From Enterobacter chengduensis (lineage in GTDB: Bacteria; Pseudomonadota; Gammaproteobacteria; Enterobacterales; Enterobacteriaceae), in NCBI RefSeq assembly GCF_001984825.2, contig NZ_CP043318.1, positions 1,984,001 through 2,048,000 of the forward strand: DNA of 64,000 nucleotides. Reading direction: 5' to 3'. The position numbers and the translations under genes are program-made. Below, piece by piece: positions 46,497-53,777 of this stretch. Position 1 is the first letter of the stretch. Every line of letters begins with the position of its first letter. The notes beneath the pieces are model-generated. The model saw only the letters and a program-made list of their open reading frames with translations. It ran no database searches and was not told the DNA's origin.

Positions 46497-47039
46497 ATGA
46501 TCATCTATTTACACGGTTTTGACTCAAACAGTCCTGGTAATCATGAGAAGGTGCTGCAGCTGCAGTTTATCGATCCGGATGTACGGTTGATCAGCTACAG
46601 CACGCGCCATCCGAAGCATGATATGCAGCATCTGCTCAAAGAGGTGGACAAGATGCTGCAGCTCAACGTCGACGATCGCCCGCTGATTTGCGGCGTGGGG
46701 CTGGGCGGCTACTGGGCGGAGCGGATTGGCTTCCTGTGCGACATTCGCCAGGTGGTATTCAACCCCAACCTTTTCCCGAACGAAAACATGGAAGGCAAAA
46801 TCGACCGCCCGGAAGAGTATGTCGATATTGCGACCAAGTGCGTCAGCAATTTTCGTGAGAAAAACCGTGACCGCTGCCTGGCGATCCTGTCGCGTAATGA
46901 TGAGGCGCTCAACAGCCATCGGTCAGCAGAACTGCTGCATCATTACTATGAGATCGTCTGGGACGAAGAACAGACCCACAAGTTCAAAAACATCTCCCCG
47001 CACCTGCAGCGTATCAAAGCGTTTAAAACGCTGGGATAA
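46497..47039 (+). CDS. ycfP: YcfP, esterase-like protein UPF0227
   Basis: 180-residue conserved protein of the alpha/beta hydrolase type. [20 protein letters not shown] contains the oxyanion-side HG motif, and [20 protein letters not shown] is the nucleophile-elbow position, but with glycine-leucine in place of the catalytic serine, so normal esterase activity is doubtful. Role unknown. It is last in the hinT operon and is followed by a terminator. Confidence 0.9.
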   Translation: MIIYLHGFDSNSPGNHEKVLQLQFIDPDVRLISYSTRHPKHDMQHLLKEVDKMLQLNVDDRPLICGVGLGGYWAERIGFLCDIRQVVFNPNLFPNENMEGKIDRPEEYVDIATKCVSNFREKNRDRCLAILSRNDEALNSHRSAELLHHYYEIVWDEEQTHKFKNISPHLQRIKAFKTLG

Positions 47040-47059
47040 CCCCATGCCCACAGGCGTCT

Positions 47060-47096
47060 AAGCCCGGCCGCGAAAGCGTGCCGGGCTTTCTTTTTG
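47060..47096 (+). terminator. Terminator after ycfP
   Basis: AAGCCCGGC, eleven-base loop, GCCGGGCTT, then TCTTTTTG. It begins 21 bases after the ycfP stop. Confidence 0.85.
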
Positions 47097-47128
47097 TCCA
47101 GAATTGTCTACTTTTAAGCCATCAAAAC

Positions 47129-47142
47129 TTGATGCATATCAA
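47129..47142 (+). promoter_or_regulatory. FNR site upstream of ndh
   Basis: TTGATGCATATCAA is a perfect match to the FNR consensus TTGAT-N4-ATCAA. In E. coli FNR represses ndh without oxygen from a site around -50. A possible -10 TATTCT lies at 47172-47177, which puts the site near -48, consistent with that. Confidence 0.88.
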
Positions 47143-47277
47143 TTTTGGTATGACCAATGCGCCTGACGTGGTATTCTCAATGCACCTGAATGGTTTCAGT
47201 GCTGTAACCTGTTGTTAATTAAGGGTTATTTTTATAACTTTTAATTAACAATTGGTTAATAATTTGAGGGGGTCACG

Positions 47278-48582
47278 TTGACTACGCCATTGAAAAAGAT
47301 AGTGATTGTAGGCGGTGGTGCTGGCGGGCTGGAGCTGGCTACGCAGCTGGGTAAGAAGCTGGGTCGCGGTAAAAAAGCCAAAATCACGCTGGTGGATCGT
47401 AACCACAGCCACCTGTGGAAACCGCTGCTGCACGAAGTGGCGACCGGCTCTCTGGATGAGGGCGTGGACGCGCTCAGCTATCTGGCGCACGCGCGTAACC
47501 ATCATTTCCAGTTCCAGCTGGGCTCGGTGGTGGACATCAACCGTGAAAGCAAAACCATTACCCTGGCAGAGCTGCGCGATGAAAAAGGGGAGCTGCTGGT
47601 TCCAGAGCGTAAGCTGGCGTATGACACGCTGGTCATGGCGCTGGGCAGTACCTCCAACGATTTCAACACGCCGGGCGTAAAAGAGCACTGTATCTTCCTC
47701 GATAACCCGCACCAGGCGCGTCGTTTCCATCAGGAAATGCTGAACCTGTTCCTGAAGTACACCAGCAATATGGGTGCAAACGGTAAGGTGAATATCGCTA
47801 TTGTCGGCGGCGGGGCAACGGGCGTTGAGCTGTCTGCGGAGCTGCACAATGCGGTGAAGCAGCTGCACAGCTACGGTTACAAAGGGTTAACGAATGACGC
47901 GCTGAACGTCACGCTGGTTGAAGCAGGTGAACGCATTCTGCCCGCGCTGCCTCCGCGTATTTCCGGCGCGGCGCACAACGAACTCACCAAGCTGGGCGTG
48001 CGGGTGCTGACGCAAACCATGGTGACCAGCGCCGACGAAGGCGGCCTGCACACCAAAGACGGCGAGTACATCAAAGCGGATCTGATGGTCTGGGCGGCGG
48101 GCATCAAAGCTCCTGACTTTATGAAAGATATCGGCGGCCTGGAAACCAACCGCATTAATCAGCTGGTGACGGAGCCTACGCTGCAAACCACGCGCGATCC
48201 TGAGATCTTTGCCATCGGCGACTGCGCCTCCTGCGCCCGTCCTGAGGGGGGATTCGTGCCGCCGCGCGCGCAGGCCGCTCACCAGATGGCAAGCCTGGTG
48301 CTGCACAACATTCTGGCGCAGTACAAAGGCAAGCCGATGAAAGCCTATGTCTATAAAGACCACGGTTCACTGGTGTCACTGTCCAACTTCTCCACCGTCG
48401 GCAGCCTGATGGGCAACCTGATGCGCGGCTCGATGATGGTAGAAGGGCGCATTGCCCGCTTCGTGTATATCTCCCTGTACCGTATGCACCAGATTGCGCT
48501 GCACGGCTACTTCAAAACCGGTCTGATGATGCTGGTGGGCAGAATCAACCGCGTGATCCGCCCGCGTCTGAAGCTGCACTAA
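47278..48582 (+). CDS. ndh: NADH dehydrogenase II
   Basis: Non-proton-pumping NADH:quinone oxidoreductase on the inner face of the membrane. 434 residues. Two Rossmann folds are visible: the FAD motif [20 protein letters not shown] at the N-terminus and the NADH motif [20 protein letters not shown] near residue 175. The C-terminal 50 residues are amphipathic and membrane-associated. TTG start at 47278 after GAGGGGG. Repression by FNR is expected from the upstream site. Confidence 0.97.
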   Translation: MTTPLKKIVIVGGGAGGLELATQLGKKLGRGKKAKITLVDRNHSHLWKPLLHEVATGSLDEGVDALSYLAHARNHHFQFQLGSVVDINRESKTITLAELRDEKGELLVPERKLAYDTLVMALGSTSNDFNTPGVKEHCIFLDNPHQARRFHQEMLNLFLKYTSNMGANGKVNIAIVGGGATGVELSAELHNAVKQLHSYGYKGLTNDALNVTLVEAGERILPALPPRISGAAHNELTKLGVRVLTQTMVTSADEGGLHTKDGEYIKADLMVWAAGIKAPDFMKDIGGLETNRINQLVTEPTLQTTRDPEIFAIGDCASCARPEGGFVPPRAQAAHQMASLVLHNILAQYKGKPMKAYVYKDHGSLVSLSNFSTVGSLMGNLMRGSMMVEGRIARFVYISLYRMHQIALHGYFKTGLMMLVGRINRVIRPRLKLH

Positions 48583-48589
48583 TCTTTCA

Positions 48590-48620
48590 CTCCCTCCGGG
48601 CCCTCCGGAGGGAGTTATTA
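48590..48620 (+). terminator. Hairpin after ndh
   Basis: CTCCCTCCGG-GCCCT-CCGGAGGGAG, a ten-pair stem eight bases after the ndh stop. The T stretch is weak (TTATTA), so termination may be partial. Confidence 0.7.
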
Positions 48621-48775
48621 GCATTTCATGCTGTAGATCACAGATTGAGTGCTTAAGAGTTCTCCTAAATAGAATATATCTCCTCTTAACGCCCGTATTT
48701 TGATCCTTTATCTGATTGGCGCAGCGTTGCTTCCATAGCAAAATTGTTACCAATAGCAACAAAGGAGGAAGTCCC

Positions 48776-49315
48776 GTGAATAAATCAATGTTGGCGGGTA
48801 TAGGGATTGGCGTCGCGGCCGCGTTAGGTGTGGCTGCCGTTGCCAGTCTCAACGTATTAGATCGCGGCCCGCAGTATGCTCAGGTGGTTTCTGCAACACC
48901 GATTAAAGAAACCGTAAAAACCCCTCGCCAGGAGTGCCGTAACGTCTCCGTGACGCATCGTCGTCCGGTGCAGGACGAAAACCGCATCGCCGGTTCTGTT
49001 CTGGGGGCGGTAGCGGGTGGCGTAATTGGTCACCAGTTTGGCGGCGGTCGGGGTAAGGATGTCGCGACCGTGGTCGGCGCGCTGGGCGGTGGCTATGCCG
49101 GTAACCAGGTGCAGGGCGCGATGCAGGATAACGATACCTACACCACGACTCAGCAACGCTGTAAAACCGTCTATGACAAGTCGGAAAAAATGCTGGGCTA
49201 TGACGTAACGTACAAAATTGGCGATCAGCAGGGCAAAATCCGCATGGATAAAGACCCGGGCACGCAAATTCCACTGGATGGAAACGGCCAGCTGGTTCTG
49301 AATAACAAAGTGTAA
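48776..49315 (+). CDS. ycfJ: YcfJ, glycine-zipper envelope protein
   Basis: 179-residue protein with a hydrophobic N-terminal segment MNKSMLAGIGIGVAAALGVA (signal anchor) and a glycine-zipper 2TM domain, GAVAGGVIGHQFGGGRGKDV then GALGGGYAGNQ, as in outer-membrane proteins such as SlyB. Two cysteines flank it (RQECRNV, QQRCKTV). Function unknown; related to biofilm and envelope stress in E. coli. GTG 48776 is chosen because AAAGGAGGAAG lies directly before it. Confidence 0.9.
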   Translation: MNKSMLAGIGIGVAAALGVAAVASLNVLDRGPQYAQVVSATPIKETVKTPRQECRNVSVTHRRPVQDENRIAGSVLGAVAGGVIGHQFGGGRGKDVATVVGALGGGYAGNQVQGAMQDNDTYTTTQQRCKTVYDKSEKMLGYDVTYKIGDQQGKIRMDKDPGTQIPLDGNGQLVLNNKV

Positions 49316-49335
49316 AAAAGATGTTCTCTGAATTT

Positions 49336-49370
49336 AGCTCCTCATGCGCTCAGGCTGAGGAGCTTTTTTT
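49336..49370 (+). terminator. Terminator after ycfJ
   Basis: AGCTCCTCA, eleven-base loop, TGAGGAGCT and seven T. It lies 21 bases past the ycfJ stop and just before the end of the convergent comR. Confidence 0.88.
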
Positions 49371-49373
49371 GCT

Positions 49374-50009
49374 TCAGATTTTCAGTAGCTCAGGCCACAG
49401 CCGAAGCGTGGTTTCACTGATATTCTGCAGTTTTTCCAGCGTGGCCCCTTCGCGGGCGCTGATGGACATACCCTGCAAAATGCAGCTCAGGTATTGCCCC
49501 AGACGCTGAGGATTGCACTGGGCTGGAATTTCACCGCGCTGCTGGCGCTGAGCCAGAAATGCGCAGAGCGTCTCCTCCTGCATGGCATGACGCGATTTCA
49601 CCGTTTTGGCAATCTCTTTTGACGATGCCGCCAGGGTGGCAGAGGTGTTAATCATAAAGCAGCCCGCAGGCGTATCTTTACTGGTGAAGCAGGTGGCGAC
49701 GGCGGTGAAATAGTCCCGTAGCGCCTGTTCCACGCTTTTCTCTTCACAAAAAAGCTGGGCTTCGTGTTTCGCCGCAAAGCGGGAAATGTACCTGTCCAGC
49801 ACCGCCCTGAACAGCCCCTCTTTATTGGTGAATTCCGCATACAGCGTTGGCGCTTTGGCTCCGGTCGCTTCGACCAGATCGGAAAGCGAGGTCGCTTCAT
49901 ACCCGTATTGCCAGAAGAGCGTCATGGCCTTATCAAGCGCGGCATCCCTGTCAAACACTTTTGGTCGGCCACGGCTTTTCTTCGCACAACTCGTGACGTC
50001 GGTTGTCAT
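49374..50009 (-). CDS. comR: TetR-type repressor ComR
   Basis: Copper-responsive repressor of the outer-membrane protein gene bhsA (comC) in E. coli. 211 residues. The HTH is at about 15-65: GRPKVFDRDAALDKAMTLFW then EATSLSDLVEATGAKAPTLY. The C-terminal ligand domain has a few cysteines (FCEEKS, ATCFTSKDTPAGCF) that could bind metal. It is divergent from bhsA, its presumed target, across a 244-base AT-rich gap. Confidence 0.9.
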   Translation of the reverse strand: MTTDVTSCAKKSRGRPKVFDRDAALDKAMTLFWQYGYEATSLSDLVEATGAKAPTLYAEFTNKEGLFRAVLDRYISRFAAKHEAQLFCEEKSVEQALRDYFTAVATCFTSKDTPAGCFMINTSATLAASSKEIAKTVKSRHAMQEETLCAFLAQRQQRGEIPAQCNPQRLGQYLSCILQGMSISAREGATLEKLQNISETTLRLWPELLKI

Positions 50010-50165
50010 TTGCCGTTGGTCCTCTGTTGGTTTGGTGAATGATCATTATAAAAATAAACGCAACCCACGACCAGTGCAGATTGCTTAAAAATAAATTAAT
50101 CATATCTGTATGAAAAATAACATATTTAAAATTTAATTAATGCTCGTTATAAAATTATATTGACG

Positions 50166-50181
50166 CGTGACATAGATCACA
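50166..50181 (+). promoter_or_regulatory. CRP-like site in comR-bhsA gap
   Basis: CGTGACATAGATCACA matches TGTGA-N6-TCACA at nine of ten defined bases, about 73 bases upstream of the bhsA ATG. Confidence 0.5.
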
Positions 50182-50200
50182 TTTATGATTTACCTATCGA

Positions 50201-50222
50201 TCGTTAACTAAATGATTAACGA
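50201..50222. promoter_or_regulatory. Inverted repeat before bhsA, candidate ComR operator
   Basis: TCGTTAA-CTAAATGA-TTAACGA has perfect seven-base arms around eight bases and lies 32 bases before the bhsA start, where a repressor would block transcription or where the leader RNA would fold. The link to ComR is inferred from position only. Confidence 0.45.
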
Positions 50223-50253
50223 CCTCCAAATTCATCTGCTATAGGTAAACATC

Positions 50254-50511
50254 ATGAAAAACGTAAAAACTCTTATCGCTGCCGCTGTTCTGAGCTCACT
50301 CTCTTTCGCAAGCTTTGCTGCTGTACAGGTTCAATCCTCCCCTGCCGATCAGCATAAAGTAGGTACAATTTCCGCGTCTGCCGGGACTAACCTGGGTTCC
50401 CTGGAAGATCAGCTGGCACAAAAAGCGCAGGAGATGGGTGCAAAATCTTACCGCATCACCTCTGTGACCGGTCCTAACACCCTGCACGGTACCGCCGTCA
50501 TTTACAAATAA
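50254..50511 (+). CDS. bhsA: Stress-induced outer-membrane protein BhsA
   Basis: Small DUF1471 (YhcN/BhsA) protein of 85 residues. The signal peptide MKNVKTLIAAAVLSSLSFAS ends at SFAA and the mature part is the 60-residue DUF1471 fold, KVGTISASAGTNLGSLEDQL to GTAVIYK. In E. coli it reduces copper permeability and is induced by many stresses. Its downstream terminator has been split by the island described below; only the weaker hairpin GGCATAAA-CCCTCA-TTTATGCC (50516-50537) remains. Confidence 0.94.
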   Translation: MKNVKTLIAAAVLSSLSFASFAAVQVQSSPADQHKVGTISASAGTNLGSLEDQLAQKAQEMGAKSYRITSVTGPNTLHGTAVIYK

Positions 50512-50555
50512 GCCGGGCATAAACCCTCATTTATGCCACTGCAATAAAAAACGCC

Positions 50556-50569
50556 TTGTACATGTGCAG
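50556..50569 (+). repeat. Left copy of imperfect target duplication
   Basis: TTGTACATGTGCAG directly outside the left end of the island. The matching right copy CTGCACACGTGCAG is at 59486-59499; the inner 13 bases agree at 11 positions. Left of it stands AAAAAACGCC (50546-50555) and right of the right copy stands GGCGTTTTT, which together would rebuild a terminator stem. Confidence 0.6.
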
Positions 50570-50587
50570 TAATGCCAATCGTTTAAG
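50570..50587 (+). repeat. Left terminal inverted repeat, IS4-like
   Basis: TAATGCCAATCGTTTAAG. Its inverted partner at 59468-59485 reads TAATGCCGTTCACTTAAG on the minus strand: 14 of 18 positions agree and both point inward. The pattern is close to the IS4 end TAATGCCGATCAGTTAAG, as remembered. Confidence 0.65.
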
Positions 50588-50667
50588 TACACTTGAGCGA
50601 TCCTGCCAGTAAGAGACAATCCGGGTTCAGCCCCTCTGAGCCCGGTTTTTCTATTTCTGAACACGAT

Positions 50668-50760
50668 ATGGACTTCGTGGCGGATGCTTTCCCGTCCGCA
50701 CTGGATACCTTTTCCCCCTCTTTGTATGCGTCCAGCCTGAGCCGTCTGGTCTTAATCTGA
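50668..50760 (+). pseudogene. Possible N-terminal remnant of an IS4-type transposase
   Basis: A short open stretch, MDFVADAFPSALDTFSPSLY and ten more residues, just inside the left repeat where an IS4 transposase would begin. It resembles the helical start of such transposases in style only. It breaks off at a stop after 30 codons, and the catalytic DDE region is absent. Confidence 0.25.
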
Positions 50761-50951
50761 TGCTTAGGAAAAGTGGTGCCCACCAAATAAGTGGCGTGTA
50801 TCAAAGTGTTAGATATACGGAAAAATGTGCTCCCGGTAGGCGAAAAGGCTGCCCTGATTATTCTCTTGAGTTTAAGCAGCAGTTCTTTGCTGCCTCCTGC
50901 GAATACGGGATACCGGGACGGATTTTATCCCCATATACTGGCGGCAGATAA
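50760..50951 (+). pseudogene. Possible remnant of an OrfA-type (IS3/IS66) transposase
   Basis: The 63-codon open stretch contains PDYSLEFKQQFFAASCEYGI, like the (Y/F)S-x-EFK-x-x-(V/L) helix-turn-helix opening of small OrfA proteins. The usual continuation (LAREHGINANLLFKW) is replaced by an unrelated tail and a stop. If right, this is a second insertion-sequence scar at the left end of the island. Confidence 0.3.
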
Positions 50952-51262
50952 AATCCCCCTTACGGAAACTGCCGTATATTCTTATCAGACGGCGAACCAG
51001 TTTAATATTTATTGCTGTTCGCGAGGGAAGAGCGCGTCGTCCATATTGTTGTTAATGATTGAATTATTATATATGAGCCGGGTATTATCCCTGGTCTTTT
51101 TTTATTTATGGTATGAATATTTACTGTTTTATTTATTTTTAAATCGAATGATATGTATTTTGTAACATTCTGTGATGTGTTACGTAATGGCATGTTATTC
51201 AATGGCCTGGGGGTGTATTGTTACTTTAATAAATAGTCATTCTATATCAGGGATATTTGACG
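50952..51262 (+). other. AT-rich stretch before vgrG without a gene
   Basis: Much richer in A+T than the flanking genes, with runs such as TTATTTATGGTATG and TTTATTTATTTTT. No supported reading frame. It probably holds the promoter of the vgrG cassette, and its composition fits a stretch silenced by H-NS, but no defined -10/-35 pair was chosen. The ribosome site of vgrG (CAGGGA) is at its right edge. Confidence 0.5.
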
Positions 51263-53777
51263 ATGGCAGGACCGTCAGGCATTATTCAGCAACAGAATAC
51301 GTTAAACCGTTATTTACTGTATTTTCCACGAAACAAATCTTTTTTACCGGATGTTCACTCTTTTACCGGGGAAGAAGAACTCAGTAAGCCCTATCGTTAC
51401 ACCATCCGCTTTACCAGCCCGGCATCACACATTGCAGTCAACGATGTCCTCAATCAGAGGGCGGAGTTTATTCTGCGTGCCCCAAATCCGAAGGCTGGCT
51501 GGCATAAACAGGAGCCCTGGCTGCCGGTGCGCCAGATTAATGGGGTGATCACGTCGTTTGCCCGTTTGAAGTCATCTGCCGATGAAGCCCTTTACGAGTG
51601 TGTGCTGGAGCATGATCTGGCGCTGCTGGACCGGAATTACCGTTCGGCCGTATACATGAATGCGACAGTGCCAGAGCTTGTCACGAAGCTGATGAAGGAG
51701 AGCGGGCATTTTCAAGGTTACAACATTGATTTTGACCAGTTGAGCCACAGCTACCCCAGCCGTGAAATGATTATTCAGTGGAAGGAAACCGATCTCCAGT
51801 TTATCCGCCGTCTGCTGGCCGAGGTAGGGATCTGGTTCCGCTTTGAAAACCATGACAAGGTACAAGGCGAAACGGTGGTTGTCTTTGGAGATGGTGGCCG
51901 CCGCTATGTCTTCAGCGATAAGAAGCTTCCGTACGTTCGCCATTCCGGCATGACCAGCCATGAAGAATACATTACCGAGCTCGAAGAACAATACGAACTC
52001 ATTCCCGAAAGCGTGCTGGTGCGTACGTATAACTACCGCAATCCCTTTTCGCCACAGGCGGATAAAACCATTTTCGATAATGATATTCCCGACGGGATAA
52101 CCCGCGGCAAACAGTATCACTATGCCAGATCATTATCTGGAAGACGGCGATTTTTACGGTGAAGAGGCGGAAACAGCCACGTTCTGCGCACGCCTGCGCT
52201 ATGAGCGCCTGCTGAACAAACAGAGTGTGCTGGGAGGGACAACCAGTGACCCGGCACTGTTGCCGGGTGTGATGTTCCACCTGATAGGGGATATTCCTGA
52301 CGGGTTTAAACACGGTTTTCTTGTCACCACAATGACGCTCTCCGGCAGTCGTGCACAGCACTACCGCGCCATCCTGAAAGGGATCCCTAATCTTAACAGC
52401 TACAGCTATCGTCCGGAATATCTGCCGCGACCGGTGATTGCCGGTACGGTGCCCGGGCGAGTGGCGGCCATCAATCAGGATCACACTTATGCCGGAGTCG
52501 ATGCCCAGGGCCGATACCGCGTGAAGTTTGATTTTGACCTCGAAGAGAAACGTGACGGTTTTGAAAGTGCGCTGATGCGTCTGGGCAGACCGTACGGCGG
52601 GGATGTGTTTGGTTTTCATTTCCCGCTGCTGGACGGCACAGAAGTGGCTTTAGCCTTTGAAGGCGGCGATCCGGACAGGCCCTTTATTGCGCACGTCATG
52701 CATGACGGCAAGCACCCAGATCTGGTTACAAACCGCAACGACACCCGCAATGTGATCCGCACTGCTGCTTCGAACAAAATCCGCCTGGAGGACCGCCGCG
52801 GTCAGGAACACATCAAGATTTCCACGGAGTACGGCAAGAGTCAGGTTAGCGCTGGCCACCTCGTTGACGCGGAGGGAAAACAGCGCGGTGAAGGTGTGGA
52901 AGCGCGTACTGACAATCACATGGCGCTCCGTGCCGCGAAAGGAGTGATGATCACTACGGAGGCGCAGCCGCGTGCTGCGGGTAAGCAACTGGATATGACG
53001 GCCGCCATTGCGCAGCTGGAGAAAGCGTTGTCGCTGGCAATGACGCTGCAACAAAGCGCACTGACAGCCGGGGCCAGTAATGTGGAAACCGACCGGCAAA
53101 GTCAACTGAGCCAGACATTGGCTAACCTTACCGGCGCGGGCCTGCTGACCTATGCCGACAAAGGTCAGGCGCACGTCACGCCGGACAGTCTGCAACTGTC
53201 TGCCGGGAAAGATGTGATTATTACGGCAGGCCAGGATACCAGCGTAAACGTGGTGAAAAAGTTCTCGCTGGCCGTCGGGGAAAAATTCTCGCTGTTTGCC
53301 CGCAAGCTTGGCATTCAGATGATTGCCGGGGCCGGGGATATCACGACGCAGGCTCAGCGCGGTGCCATGCACATGCTCTCGCAGAATGATTTCACGATGG
53401 CGAGTACCGACGGGCAACTGAACGGCAGCGCCAGACAGGGCATACAGCTGGTCTGTGGTGGAGGCGGGATACGCATCAGTCCGAACGGACTGGTCACTAT
53501 CTTCTCGCCAACGGGAATTGAACTGAAAGGACCCAGTCTGAAGTATGACGGCCCGGAAAGCGCACAGGTCACGGTCCCGCCGTTCAATAAGGGGGCATAT
53601 AAGCTCCGCTACCAGCTGCACGCCGGAGACGACCCGGAGCAAATTCTCGCAAACAAAAAATTCCGGCTGACCAGCTCGGCCGGAAAAGTGGTGGAAGGCA
53701 TAACGGACAGCAACGGTCATTCATCGTTGCTCGATGCCGATGACCTGGATACTTATAAAATGGAGTTAATGGAATGA
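51263..53777 (+). pseudogene. vgrG: T6SS spike protein VgrG, one-base frameshift
   Basis: Trimeric spike at the tip of the T6SS tube. First frame 51263-52162 carries the gp27-like base (LPDVHSFTGEEELSKPYRYT, then WKETDLQFIRRLLAEVGIWF). Second frame, up to 53777, carries the gp5-like OB fold (PGRVAAINQDHTYAGVDAQG, GGDVFGFHFPLLDGTEVALA), a DUF2345 beta-helix and a C-terminal extension. The break is at 52121-52128: Y-H-Y-A should be followed by D-H-Y-L-E-D-G, and dropping one C of TATGCCAGAT restores it, giving about 837 residues. The last 65 residues (FRLTSSAGKVVEGITDSNGH) look like the transthyretin-type domain that docks Tle lipases. As written, neither half alone would make a spike. Confidence 0.85.

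Noticed and set aside
50791..51165. A 124-codon open frame in the AT-rich region before vgrG
   Set aside because: No ribosome site, changing composition and no family likeness; the frame arises from low stop density on one side of the insertion-sequence remnant.
52110..52165. Two separate vgrG genes or reinitiation at ATG 52122
   Set aside because: The ATG lies inside the first frame with no ribosome site, and the second part lacks the base domain needed for trimer assembly. The two frames join at one residue into a standard VgrG.
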